Source of the DNA: JAWKIW01 sp041394145
GTDB taxonomy: Bacteria; Actinomycetota; Acidimicrobiia; Acidimicrobiales; Acidimicrobilacustridaceae
Assembly (NCBI GenBank): GCA_041394145.1
Contig: JAWKIW010000011.1
Location: 1-64,000, forward strand
Length of the DNA stretch: 64,000 bases
Reading direction: 5' to 3'
Shown here in pieces: positions 21,557 through 30,863 of this stretch. Under the pieces are notes generated by a model. That model was not told where the DNA came from and searched no databases. It was given only the letters and a program-made list of their open reading frames with translations. Position 1 is the stretch's first letter. The number at the start of each line of letters is the position of its first letter. The translations under genes were made by a program, and so were the position numbers.

Positions 21557-21590
21557 GTCGCACCATGCTAGCACTGACGTCGCACAATGC
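21557..21590 (-). promoter_or_regulatory. autoregulatory operator/promoter of vapBC
   Basis: Two 12-base direct repeats (GTCGCACCATGC at 21557-21568 and GTCGCACAATGC at 21579-21590) are spaced 22 bases, two helical turns. They overlap the minus-strand -10 box TAGCAT (21565-21570), which lies next to the antitoxin start. This is the layout expected for ribbon-helix-helix autorepression. Confidence 0.6.
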
Positions 21591-21706
21591 GATACCCGGT
21601 CAAGTTGATGTCGATCGTCGTCGACGCCACCCGGCCCGGCAGCCCGCGGCGCGGCCGCGCGCCCAGGACCTCGAGGTCCGCCACCCCCGCTCGAGGGCAG
21701 CTTGAG

Positions 21707-22117
21707 TCAGGCGAGCACCTCGACCGGCACACCCAGGAGGCGGTAGGTGCTCAGCGCGCGTCGATCCCGGCTCGCCAGCGGGAGGCCGGTCGAACGAGCG
21801 GCCAGCGCGACCAGCCCGTCGTACGTGGCGCCACCCGCGACGCCCGCCGCGGCCAGGACGGCCGGCGCCGATCGAGCACCCCGGGCATCGAGGACGGCCG
21901 CCGCCTCGAACCGCTCGCGCAGCAGGCGGACCGCATCGGTGGGGGCGAGGCGCGCATCGCCCGGCAGTCGAGTGAGGACGGCGTAGGTCTCGTGGATGGC
22001 GTGCCCGGCGAGCGCAGCCGACCGATCGCCGAGCGATTCGTTCACGGATCGATGCGCGACGTGCGACGTCAACAGCAAGGGGACGGCGACGCTCGTGTCC
22101 AGCAGGACCTCGGTCAT
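21707..22117 (-). CDS. PIN-domain ribonuclease toxin (VapC family), second module
   Basis: 136-residue PIN protein, with Asp in LLDTSVAVPL, Glu in AIHETYAVLTR, Asp in ATYDGLVALAA and Asp in LASRDRRA forming the acidic site. The start overlaps the antitoxin stop by 4 bases. Sequence similarity to the neighbouring PIN toxin is low and the antitoxin fold differs, so this is an independent module rather than a tandem duplicate. Confidence 0.87.
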   Translation of the reverse strand: MTEVLLDTSVAVPLLLTSHVAHRSVNESLGDRSAALAGHAIHETYAVLTRLPGDARLAPTDAVRLLRERFEAAAVLDARGARSAPAVLAAAGVAGGATYDGLVALAARSTGLPLASRDRRALSTYRLLGVPVEVLA

Positions 22118-22350
22118 CGACGGCCGGCGTCGATCAGCGCGAACACGTCGTCATCGGTCACGGGCGTCTCCGCCACCGCGACGAGACGCCCGTCACGCTC
22201 CTCGAGGCGAGCGGTGCGGCCGACCGGGGCGATGTGCAGCCCGTCCCCGTACTCGCTGACATCGACCTTCGTGCCCGGCGTGAGCCGCAGCCGGTCCCGC
22301 AGGGGCTTGGGGACCACGATCCGACCGACCTCGTCGACGGTGGCTTCCAT
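22114..22350 (-). CDS. AbrB/SpoVT-domain antitoxin
   Basis: 78 residues with a swapped-hairpin AbrB DNA-binding domain (VDEVGRIVVPKPLRDRLRL, then PGTKVDVSEYGDGLHIAP), and a C-terminal acidic segment ending in DDDVFALIDAGRR that should bind the PIN toxin. The ATG is 7 bases after TACGCT (22358-22363), so it is probably leaderless. Together with the next gene it makes a VapBC-like pair of the AbrB type. Confidence 0.87.
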   Translation of the reverse strand: MEATVDEVGRIVVPKPLRDRLRLTPGTKVDVSEYGDGLHIAPVGRTARLEERDGRLVAVAETPVTDDDVFALIDAGRR

Positions 22351-22357
22351 TGGGATG

Positions 22358-22363
22358 AGCGTA
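22358..22363 (-). promoter_or_regulatory. -10 box of AbrB-PIN module
   Basis: TACGCT on the minus strand, 7 bases before the antitoxin ATG. Nothing else is seen in the 170 bases between here and the hyuB stop. Confidence 0.5.
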
Positions 22364-22533
22364 CCAGCCTCCTCCCAGTCGCCGGCAGCGAGGCCCGTCG
22401 AGCGGGCGGGGTCGCGGGGAGTCTTGGGTCATCGACGTCCAGCACGCGTGCACGGATGTTCGTCGTCCCGTCCCAAGGCTGGTGATCCGGAAGGGTGGCT
22501 GACCCAGCACTCGCCCGCGCCTGACGCGATCGG

Positions 22534-24129
22534 TCAGGCTGCGGATCCGCGATCCCTCGGCCAGCCCCATCCTCCACCGCCGGGTGTCCGCATCCGCAGG
22601 ACATCGCCGGCCTCGAGCTTGATCGTGCACTTGTCGGGCAGGCGCTCGGCCCGGCTCTCGTCCCCGCCCGGGAGCAGCCAGTTCTCCCCCGACGCACCGG
22701 GCCCGCCGCCCTCGATCCCCCACGGGCCGGTGCGTCGCCGCTCGGTGATGAGGCTGACCGTGGCCGGTGCGAGGACCTCGAGGTCGCGCTCGATCCCCTC
22801 ACCGCCGGCGTGCAGGCCGGCGCCACCACTCCCGCGACGGAGCCGCTGACGGCGCACCCGCAGGGGGAACGCCCGCTCCAACGCCTCGATGGGCGTGTTC
22901 TTCGTGTTGGTCATGGCCGTGTGCACGCCCGACATGCCGGGGCGAACCAGCGGCCGCCCTGGCCGCCGCCGATCGTCTCGTAGTACACCCACGCCTCGTC
23001 GTGGTCGGGACCGGCACCGGTCGCTCCGCCGACGAGCAGGTTGTTCATCGTGCCCTGGCTGGCAGCGCCCACCGTGCCCGGCCGGGCGGTGGCCAGCGCG
23101 CCGAGGCACACGTCGGCCACCCGCTGGCTCACCTCGACGTTGCCGGCACCCACCGCGGTGGGCGGCCGGGCGTTGACGATCGTGCCCTCGGGAGCGACCA
23201 CGTGCAGAGGGCGGAGGGCGCCGCCGTTGGCGGGGATGGATGGGTCGAGCACCGACCGCAGCGCGAACGCGACGGCGCTGACCGTCACCGCCTCCACTGC
23301 GTTGACGTTGCCCGCCCGCTGCTCGTCGGTGCCGGTGAAGTCGAACGTCGCGCCGCCGTCGTCGATCGTGAGCCGGACCCGGATGATGGTCTCGACCTGC
23401 TGGTGGTCGCCGGGCCCGAAGCTGTCGACCACGTCCTCGAACGCCCACGTGCCTCGGGGCAGCTCGGCGAGCGCCGCCCGCATCCGTCGCTCGCCGTACT
23501 CGAGGGCCTCGGCCAGCGGCTCGCCGCCGAGGGCCCGCAGCCGTGCCACCCCGACCTGGTTGGCCCCGACCTGGGCGTCGAGGTCGCCGGCCCGCTCGGC
23601 GGGCGTGCGGCGAGTTGGCGGTGAGGATCGCCCGCACCTCGTCGGTGAGCCGGACCGGGGGCAGCCGCAGCCCCTCCTCGAACACCTCGGTGGCGTCGGC
23701 CGGCAGCGAGCCGGGCGCGGCACCGCCGACGTCGGCGTGGTGGGCCCGGGTGGCCACCCAGCCGAGCAGCTCGCCGCGGTCGCCGGTCCCCTCGCTGAAG
23801 CACGGCGCCACCAGCGTGATGTCGTTGAGGTGGGTGCCGCCGGCGAACGGGTCGTTGAGGATCACCTGGTCGCCCGGCACCAGCGCCCGGCCGCCGTCGA
23901 AGCGGTCGATGGCGGCCCGCACCGACGCCGGCATCGACCCGAGGTGCACCGGGATGTTCTCGGCCTGGGCCAGCAGCTCACCGTCGGCGGTGAACACCGC
24001 CGAGGAGCAGTCGGCCCGCTCCTTGATGTTCGGGCTGTACGCCGCCCGCCGCAGCACCGCGCTCGTCTCGTCGGCCACCCCGGTGAGGCGTGCGAGCAGC
24101 ACCTGCAGGGACGCCGGGTCGAGGGCCAT
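22534..24129 (-). CDS. hyuB: hydantoinase B/5-oxoprolinase family protein, two frameshifts
   Basis: Partner subunit of an ATP-dependent hydantoinase/oxoprolinase-type enzyme; substrate unknown. The N-terminal part has RRAAYSPNIKERADCSSAVF, PVHLGSMP and LNDPFAGGTHLNDITLVAP. The middle has FTGTDEQRAGNVNA and GGGQGGR, and the end GGEGIERDLEVLAP and GGGGWG, all typical of the family. The frame changes near 23608 and back near 22950, with no lost motif, so sequencing error is likely. It follows hyuA on the same strand across a palindromic element; a CACACT box lies 6 bases before the ATG and may give it its own leaderless transcript. Confidence 0.85.
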   Translation of the reverse strand: MALDPASLQVLLARLTGVADETSAVLRRAAYSPNIKERADCSSAVFTADGELLAQAENIPVHLGSMPASVRAAIDRFDGGRALVPGDQVILNDPFAGGTHLNDITLVAPCFSEGTGDRGELLGWVATRAHHADVGGAAPGSLPADATEVFEEGLRLPPVRLTDEVRAILTANSPHARRAGRRPRRPGRGQPGRGGTAAGPRRRAAGRGPRVRRATDAGGARRAAPRHVGVRGRGRQLRARRPPAGRDHHPGPAHDRRRRRDVRLHRHRRAAGGQRQRSGGGDGQRRRVRAAVGARPIHPRQRRRPPPSARGRSRGHDRQRPAAHRGGCRQRRGEPAGGRRVPRRAGHRPAGHGGRCQPGHDEQPARRRSDRCRSRPRRGVGVLRDDRRRPGRPLVRPGMSGVHTAMTNTKNTPIEALERAFPLRVRRQRLRRGSGGAGLHAGGEGIERDLEVLAPATVSLITERRRTGPWGIEGGGPGASGENWLLPGGDESRAERLPDKCTIKLEAGDVLRMRTPGGGGWGWPRDRGSAA

Positions 24130-24198
24130 GGGCCCAGTGTGGCCGACCTGCGCACCGTCGGCGTCGGCCCGGGAGCGGCGCGGGGATCGGTCGCCGTG

Positions 24199-24247
24199 GT
24201 TCCGGTGACGATTCCTCTCGCCAGGGCGAAGCAACCGTCACCGGAAC
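24199..24247. repeat. palindromic element between hyuA and hyuB
   Basis: Perfect 12-base arms, GTTCCGGTGACG (24199-24210) and its complement (24236-24247), around a 25-base loop that can form an inner TCGCC/GGCGA stem. It may be a terminator or attenuator between the two genes. Its first bases resemble the GTTCCTGT arms of the elements at 9758 and 36244, but the rest does not. Confidence 0.6.
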
Positions 24248-24254
24248 GGAGGGG

Positions 24255-26111
24255 TCAGGTGCGGGTGAGCACGAGGGCGCCGGCCGCGCCCGGGTCGGCC
24301 CGCCAGCCGGGCGGCACCCAGATCGTGCAGTCGGGCTCGGCGAGGACCGCGGGGCCCACCGCCGACTCCCGGGAGGGTTCGGGCAGCGCGTCGATCGTGA
24401 CGGGCGAGGGCACGACCGCGCTCGCCCGCACGGCCACGACCTCGACCGGCCGCTCGGGACGGGCGTAGCCGTTGTGGCGCTCGTGCTCGGCGTGGAACGC
24501 CGGGAGCCAGGCGTCGGCGCCGGCCAACGGCTCGAACGGCACGGCGAGCTCGTGGCTCTGCCCGAGGTAGCGGCAGTCGAGCGACGCGGTGACGGTCACG
24601 TCGGCCCGGGCGTCGCCGAGCCAGCCCCGGACCGTCGCCTCGGCCCGGGCGGCCACGACGTCTACCGCATCGGCCAGCCCGTCGTGGTCGAGCGGCTCGG
24701 CCCGCGACGCCACCACGTCGACCTGCACGGGCGAACCCAGGATCCCCACTGCGGACAGCACGCCGGCCCGGGCCGGCACGATCACGTTCGGCAGGCCCAG
24801 GGCATCGGCCAGCGCGCAGGCGTGCAGCGGGCCCGCACCGCCGAAGGCAACCAGGGCGAGGCGCCGGGGATCGACGCCCCGCTCGACCGAGACCCGCCGC
24901 AGCGCCTGCTCCATGTTGGCGTTCACCACGGCGAGCACGCCGTCGGCGGTGACCCCGGCGCCGGCGAGCGCCCGCTCGGCCGCCGCCCGGTCGAGCTCGC
25001 CGATGCCCGGTAGGACGACGCCGGCGGGCAGGTGACCCGCCACGAGGTTGGCGTCGGTGACCGTGGGAGCGGTGCCGCCGTGGCCGTAGCAGGCCGGGCC
25101 CGGGCGGGCGCCGGCCGACTCGGGCCCGACCACCAGCGCGCCACCCGGGTCGAGGCGGGCGATCGAGCCGCCGCCGGCGCCGATGGTGTGCACGTCGAGC
25201 GACGGCAGCCGCACCGGGAGCCCGGCCACCTCCCGCTCGGCGGCCGGCTCGGGGCGGCCGCCGAGGACGAGGCACACGTCGGTCGAGGTGCCGCCCATGT
25301 CGAAGGTGATCGCGTCGGGGCAGCCGTTGGCGACGGCCGCGGCGGCGCCGGCGGCCACCCCGCCGGCGGGGCCCGACAGCAGCAGGGCGGCGGGCCGCTC
25401 CGCGGCGTCGGCCGCCGGCACGAGGCCCCCGGCCGACGTCATCACGAGGACCGAGGGCGCCGCCGACGCCAGCCCGCCGAGGTAGGTGCGGCACCGCGGT
25501 CGCAGGTAGGCGTTGGCCACCGTGGTCACCGTGCGCTCGTACTCGCGCATCTCCGGTGCCAGCTCGTGGGAGGCGGTGACGTCCAAGCCTCGTCGCCGCA
25601 GTGCGTCGGCCACCTGCGCCTCGTGGGCGCCGTCGAGGTCGGCGTGCAGCGGGCACACCGCCACCGCCTCGACACCCGAGTCGACCACCGCGCCCACGAC
25701 CGCCTCGAGGGCAGCCGGGTCGACCGGCTCGAGCTTCGCGGCCGTGGGCATCGAGGCGGCCGCCCACCTCGAAGCGCAGGTGGCGGGGCACCAGCGGCTC
25801 GGGTCGATCGGCCCTCGGGTCGTACAGCGAGGGGCGGTCCTGGCGGGCGATCTCGATCACGTCGGCGACGCCCACCGTGGTCACCAGCGCCACCGCGCGC
25901 CCCGTCGCTCGAGCAGGGCGTTGGTCGCCACGGTCGTGCCGTGCGCCAGGACCTCGACGGCCCGAGCCACCCCGTCCTCGCCGACCAGCTCACCGAGCCC
26001 GGACCGCACCGCCTCACCGGGGTCGGCCGGCGTCGACGGGACCTTGGCGATCGAGCCGTCCTCGGCGACGAGGTCGGTGAAGGTGCCCCCGGTGTCGCTG
26101 GCGACCCGCAT
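24255..26111 (-). CDS. hyuA: hydantoinase A/5-oxoprolinase family protein, two frameshifts
   Basis: ATP-binding subunit of the HyuAB-type enzyme. It starts MRVASDTGGTFTDL, the family's phosphate-binding N-terminus, then HGTTVATNALLERRG, RPRCRTYLGGL, FDMGGTSTDV, HTIGAGGGSIA, ARPGPACYGHGG and AFGGAGPLHA. Frame breaks near 25905 and 25745 separate the first 70 and next 50 residues from the large C-terminal part; no motif is lost. The ATG shares one base with the stop of the RNase H-SLOG gene (TGATG), so these three genes form one operon. Confidence 0.86.
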
Positions 26112-27249
26112 CAGCGCTCGGTCCGCGCCGACGGCGGCAGCGTCAGCTCGGCCGGGTCGATGATCCACACGTCCTCGCCCAGGTGGTCCTCCAGCGAGCG
26201 CACCAGGCGTCCGACGACGTCGTCCTCGCCGTCCCAGACCACCACGGCCTCGTCGCAGAAGCGGGCCAGCCAGCCGTCGCGCCGGCGCAGGGCGGCGGCC
26301 GCCTTCTGCTTCGAGTCGGGCGCCTTGCGCTGCAGCGTGATCACGTCCCGGGCCCGGTCGACGAGGTGCTCGAACCGGGCTTGGCTCGCCGCCGGCCAGA
26401 CCCGGTGGGGCTCGGGGTACGGCAGCACCACGACGAGGTCGAGGCCCTGCTCGACGGCGGCCTCGGCCCCCAGCACCTCGGCGCCGAGGCGCAGTCCGCT
26501 CACCACGACGAGGTCGTCGTGCAGCTCGGCCTTGGCCGCCAGCACCTCGGCCAGCTTCGTGCGCACCGCCTCGAGCAGCGGGTTGTCCTCGTCATAGCCG
26601 CCGAGCTCGGCGGGCCGGTGGCCCAGCACGACCACCGCGTGCCCCGGGAGCAGCGCCTGCGCCGGCGACGAACGGTCCCGGCTCGGGGCCGTCGCCCCTG
26701 GCCTCGTCTCCGCCCCGCGGTCGCGGGCTCGGAGACGGCCGGCGGAGCGCGACGACCGCAGGGCCGATCGGCCGGCCCCACCGTGGACGGCGGCTCGTCA
26801 CCGACCCGGCCCTGCTGGGCCTCGGCAGCCTCGACGGCCAAGCGGTCGACGAGGTCGTTCATGGGGTCGCCGGAGTGCCCCTTCACCCACCGGAACGTGA
26901 CGTTGCCCCGCTCGCGCACCAGCTCGACCAGGGGCTCCCACAGGTCACGGTTGGCGACCGGCTTGCGCTGGCTGTTGACCCAGCCCTTGCGCAGCCAGCC
27001 CTCCCACCACCGGTCCCGGAAGCAGTTCACGACGTACGTGGAGTCGCTCACCACCTCGACGGCCCGATCCGGCGAGCCGTTGGCCCGCACGGCCTCGAGG
27101 GCCGCGGTGATCTCCATGCGCTGGTTGGTGGTGTGGCCGGCGGACCCGCTGGCGAACCCGCCGCCGGGCACCGCCCAGGCCCAGCCGCCGGGCCCCGGGT
27201 TCCCGAAGCAGGCGCCGTCGGTGTACACGACCACGGTCGGCTCGGCCAT
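26111..27249 (-). CDS. RNase HI fused to a SLOG (YpsA/DUF1273-like) domain, frameshifted
   Basis: The N-terminal half is ribonuclease HI, which cuts RNA in RNA-DNA hybrids: YTDGACFGNPGPGGWA, the Glu in QRMEITAALEA, the Asp in VSDSTYVV and WVKGHSGDPMND supply the DEDD site. The C-terminal half, in another frame from about 26700, reads VVVLGHRPAELGGYD, then SGLRLGAEVLGAE, and near the end AVVVWDG. This is the nucleotide-binding SLOG pattern of YpsA-like proteins. The C-terminal frame is open upstream for about 15 codons with no start of its own, so a single fused protein is likely. ATG 27249 lies 8 bases after CAGCAT. Confidence 0.75.
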
Positions 27250-27413
27250 CGCCCCGCATGCTGGCACGTCGACCGGCGGCGATCCGCCATCGGCGTCGCC
27301 GCGGATCGCGGGGCCGGCGATGGATCCCCGGGGCCAGGATCGGTCAGGTCGGGCGGCGCGGCGGGCAAGATGGGATGGCCGCGGTCGTCGCGGCTGCGAG
27401 GAGGTGCTCGTCC

Positions 27414-30179
27414 ATGGCGCTCGACGGCTACGTCCACCAGCTGCCCGACATCGATCCCGCCGAGACCGCCGAGTGGCTCGACTCGCTCGACGCCGTCGTC
27501 GACGCCCGGGGCAAGACCCGGGCCCGCTACCTGCTGTCCAAGCTCACCGAGCGGGCCCGGGAGCGCCAGGTCGGCGCCCCGACCGAGGTGTCGACGCCCT
27601 ACCTCAACACCATCCCGTCGAACGAGCAGCCCTGGTTCCCCGGCGACCTGGTGATGGAGAAGCGCATCCGGGCGTTCATCCGCTGGAACGCGGCGGTCAT
27701 GGTGGTGCGGGCCAACAAGCGCGCCGAGGGCATCGGCGGTCACCTGTCGACGTTCGCCTCGTCGGCCGCCCTCTACGACGTCGGCTTCAACTGGTTCTTC
27801 CGGGGCAAGGAGGACGGTCTGGCCGGCGACCACGTCTACATCCAGGGCCACGCCGCCCCCGGCATCTACGCCCGGGCGTTCCTCGAGCACCGCCTCGACG
27901 AGGACGAGCTGGTCAACTTCCGCCGCGAGCTCGGCGGCCCGGCTCCCGGACGAGGGCTGTCCAGCTACCCGCACCCCTGGCTGATGCCCGACTTCTGGGA
28001 GTACCCGACGGTGTCGATGGGGCTCGGCCCCCTCAACTCGATCTACCACGCCCGCTTCAACCGCTACCTGCACAACCGCCAGATCGACGACACCTCGGCG
28101 AGCCGGATCTGGTGCTTCCTCGGCGACGGGGAGTGCGACGAACCCGAGACCCTCGGATCGATCTCCCTCGCCGCCCGGGAGGGCCTCGACAACCTCACCT
28201 GGGTCGTGAACTGCAACCTGCAGCGCCTCGACGGCCCGGTCCGGGGCAACGGCAAGGTGATCCAGGAGCTCGAGTCGGTGTTCCGCGGGGCCGGCTGGAA
28301 CGTCATCAAGGTGATCTGGGGATCGCGGTGGGACGAGCTGCTCGCCCAGGACGTCGACGGCGTGCTGCTGCACAAGATGAACACCACCGTCGACGGCGAC
28401 TTCCAGCGCTACGCGGTGAGCGACGGCGCCCACATCCGGGATCACTTCTTCGGGCCCGACCCGCGGCTGCGCCAGATGGTGGCCCACCTGGCGGACGACG
28501 AGCTGCGGACCCTGCCTCGCGGCGGTCACGACTACGTGAAGCTCTACGCCGCCTACCAGGCCGCGACCGAGCTGACCGGCGCCCCCACGGTCATCCTGGC
28601 CAAGACCATCAAGGGGTGGGCGCTGGGCGAGGGGCTCGAGGCACGCAACGCCACCCACCAGATCAAGAAGATGACCGTCGCCCAGCTGCGGGTGCTGCGC
28701 GACCGGCTCAAGCTCGGCGACGTCATCCCCGACGACGCCCTCGACGCCGACGAACCCCCCTTCTACCGCCCGCCGGTGGGCAGCCCCGAGCACGAGTACC
28801 TGGCGGCCCGCCGCACCGCCCTCGACGGCCCGCTGCCGTCGCGCCAGACCGTGGTCCGGCGGCCGCTGGCACTGCCCGACGACGAGCCCTTCGCCGAGCT
28901 CGACGCCGGCTCGGGCGGCCAGGCCGTGTCGACGACGATGGCGTTCACCCGCCTCCTGCGTGGCCTGGCCCGGGTGCCCGAGTTCGGGCGCCGGGTGGTG
29001 CCGATCGTGCCCGACGAGGCGCGGACCTTCGGGATGGACGCCCTGTTCCGCGAGCTGGAGATCTACGCGTCGCAGGGCCAGCAGTACACGCCCGTCGACC
29101 ACGAGCTGCTGCTGTCCTACGCCGAGGACCGCGACGGCCAGATCCTCGAGGAGGGCATCACCGAGGCCGGGTCGCTGGCCTCGTTCACCGCCGCCGGGAC
29201 CGCCTACGCCACCCGGGGCGTGCCCATGGTGCCCTTCTACATCTTCTACTCGATGTTCGGCTTCCAACGGGTGGGCGACCTGATCTGGGCCGCCGCCGAC
29301 GCCCAGGCCAAGGGGTTCCTGCTCGGCGCCACCGCCGGGCGCACCACGCTGCTCGGCGAGGGCCTCCAGCACCAGGACGGCCACAGCCTGGTGCTGGCGT
29401 CCACCGTGCCGACCTGCCGCGCCTTCGATCCGGCCTTCGCCTACGAGCTCGCCGCCATCGTGCGCCACGGGCTGCACGAGATGTACGGGGGCGAGCGGGG
29501 CGCGGGCGCCGCCGCCGAGGGCGACGGGGACGGCGCCTTCTACTACCTGACCCTCTACAACGAGAACTACGTGATGCCGGAACGGCCGGCGGGGGTCAGC
29601 GACGACGACATCGTCGGTGGCCTGTACCGGTGGGCGGGCCCACCCGACGACGTGCCCAGCGGTGCGCCGCGGGCGACCATCCTGTTCTCGGGCACGGCCT
29701 GGCAGGCCGCCGCCGCCGCCCGCGACGAGCTGGCCGCCGAGCACGGCGTCGCCGCCGAGCTGTGGTCGGCCACCTCGTACAAGGCGCTGCGCGAGGACGC
29801 CCTGTCGGCCGAGCGGTGGAACCGGCTGCACCCCGCCACACGGACCACGGCGCGCGTCACCGAGCGCCTCGCGGCCGCCAGCGGCCCGATCGTCGCCGTC
29901 ACCGACTTCGTGAAGGCCGTGCCCGACCAGATCGCCCGCTTCGTGCCCGCGGGTGACGACGGCCGGCCCCGGCGCTTCGTGCCGCTCGGCACCGACGGCT
30001 TCGGCCGATCCGACACCCGGGAGAACCTGCGCCGCTTCTTCGAGACCGATGCCGCCCACGTCGTGGTCGCCACCCTTGCGGCCCTCGCCGACGACGGGAT
30101 CGTCGGCGACGAGGAGGTCGCCAAGGCGATCGCCCGCCACGGCATCGACGCCGACGCGCCCGACCCGCGCACCCGCTGA
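27414..30179 (+). CDS. aceE: pyruvate dehydrogenase E1, homodimeric AceE type
   Basis: Thiamine-diphosphate enzyme that decarboxylates pyruvate and acylates lipoyl E2. 921 residues, normal for AceE. Seen are STPYLNTIPS, GGHLSTFASSA, the ThDP motif FLGDGECDEPET through NLTWVVNCNLQRLDG, KTIKGWALG, EEGITEAGS and a transketolase-like C-terminal domain (TDGFGRSDTRENLRRFF). ATG 27414 follows GAGGAGGTG by 8 bases. It stands alone, divergent from the RNase H gene. The E2 and E3 probably come from the operon at 11.6-14.4 kb. Confidence 0.97.
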   Translation: MALDGYVHQLPDIDPAETAEWLDSLDAVVDARGKTRARYLLSKLTERARERQVGAPTEVSTPYLNTIPSNEQPWFPGDLVMEKRIRAFIRWNAAVMVVRANKRAEGIGGHLSTFASSAALYDVGFNWFFRGKEDGLAGDHVYIQGHAAPGIYARAFLEHRLDEDELVNFRRELGGPAPGRGLSSYPHPWLMPDFWEYPTVSMGLGPLNSIYHARFNRYLHNRQIDDTSASRIWCFLGDGECDEPETLGSISLAAREGLDNLTWVVNCNLQRLDGPVRGNGKVIQELESVFRGAGWNVIKVIWGSRWDELLAQDVDGVLLHKMNTTVDGDFQRYAVSDGAHIRDHFFGPDPRLRQMVAHLADDELRTLPRGGHDYVKLYAAYQAATELTGAPTVILAKTIKGWALGEGLEARNATHQIKKMTVAQLRVLRDRLKLGDVIPDDALDADEPPFYRPPVGSPEHEYLAARRTALDGPLPSRQTVVRRPLALPDDEPFAELDAGSGGQAVSTTMAFTRLLRGLARVPEFGRRVVPIVPDEARTFGMDALFRELEIYASQGQQYTPVDHELLLSYAEDRDGQILEEGITEAGSLASFTAAGTAYATRGVPMVPFYIFYSMFGFQRVGDLIWAAADAQAKGFLLGATAGRTTLLGEGLQHQDGHSLVLASTVPTCRAFDPAFAYELAAIVRHGLHEMYGGERGAGAAAEGDGDGAFYYLTLYNENYVMPERPAGVSDDDIVGGLYRWAGPPDDVPSGAPRATILFSGTAWQAAAAARDELAAEHGVAAELWSATSYKALREDALSAERWNRLHPATRTTARVTERLAAASGPIVAVTDFVKAVPDQIARFVPAGDDGRPRRFVPLGTDGFGRSDTRENLRRFFETDAAHVVVATLAALADDGIVGDEEVAKAIARHGIDADAPDPRTR

Positions 30180-30239
30180 CCCGACGCGCGGCGTCGCGCG
30201 GTTCCGCCGTTGCGATGGCACGCCGGTAGCCTCCGATCC

Positions 30240-30830
30240 ATGGCCGCCAAGACCATGCCCGTCACCGACAACCCCGACGCCAACGCCCTGCTGGTGTCGG
30301 ATCCGCTGGCGCTGCTGATCGGCATGCTGCTCGACCAGCAGGTGCCCATGGAGTGGGCCTTCCTCGGTCCGTTCACGCTGCGGGAGCGACTCGGCGGCAC
30401 GCTCGACGCCGGCGCCATCGCCGCCATGGACCCCGCCGACCTCGAGGAGGTCTTCAAGGCCAAGCCCGCCATGCACCGGTACCCCGGCTCGATGGCCAAG
30501 CGGACCCACGCCCTCTGCCAGTTCGTGGTCGACCGCTACGACGGCGACGCCGGCAAGGTGTGGCGCAACGTGCGCAGCGGCGACGAGCTGTACCGCCGCG
30601 TGCGCGAGCTGCCCGGCTACGGCGAGGAGAAGGCCAAGATCTTCGTAGCCATCCTCGCCAAGCGGCTCGGCAGGGCCCCGGCCGGCTGGGAGGCAGCGGC
30701 GGCGCCGTTCTCCGACGACCAGCCTCGCTCGGTCGCCGACATCTCCTCGCCCGAAGCCCTCCTACGGGTGCGCGACTTCAAGAAGCTGATGAAGGCCCAG
30801 GGCAAGCCCAAGACCGGCTCCCCCGACTGA
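30240..30830 (+). CDS. HhH-GPD family base-excision repair protein
   Basis: Predicted DNA glycosylase-like protein, 196 residues, compact for the superfamily. SDPLALLIGMLLDQQVPMEWA at the N-terminus and the helix-hairpin-helix RVRELPGYGEEKAKIFVAIL carry the HhH-GPD pattern; the C-terminus is short and basic. There is no FeS cysteine loop, unlike MutY or Nth. TAGCCT at 30227-30232 ends 7 bases before ATG 30240, so it is probably leaderless and independent of aceE. Substrate lesion unknown. Confidence 0.85.
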   Translation: MAAKTMPVTDNPDANALLVSDPLALLIGMLLDQQVPMEWAFLGPFTLRERLGGTLDAGAIAAMDPADLEEVFKAKPAMHRYPGSMAKRTHALCQFVVDRYDGDAGKVWRNVRSGDELYRRVRELPGYGEEKAKIFVAILAKRLGRAPAGWEAAAAPFSDDQPRSVADISSPEALLRVRDFKKLMKAQGKPKTGSPD

Positions 30831-30863
30831 CCGGCAGGTCGCGCCCGGCCCCCCGACCGGCGG

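Noticed and set aside
21597..22849. Plus-strand open frame opposite the toxin-antitoxin modules and hyuB
   Set aside because: No start signal or domain; the minus-strand genes explain the region.
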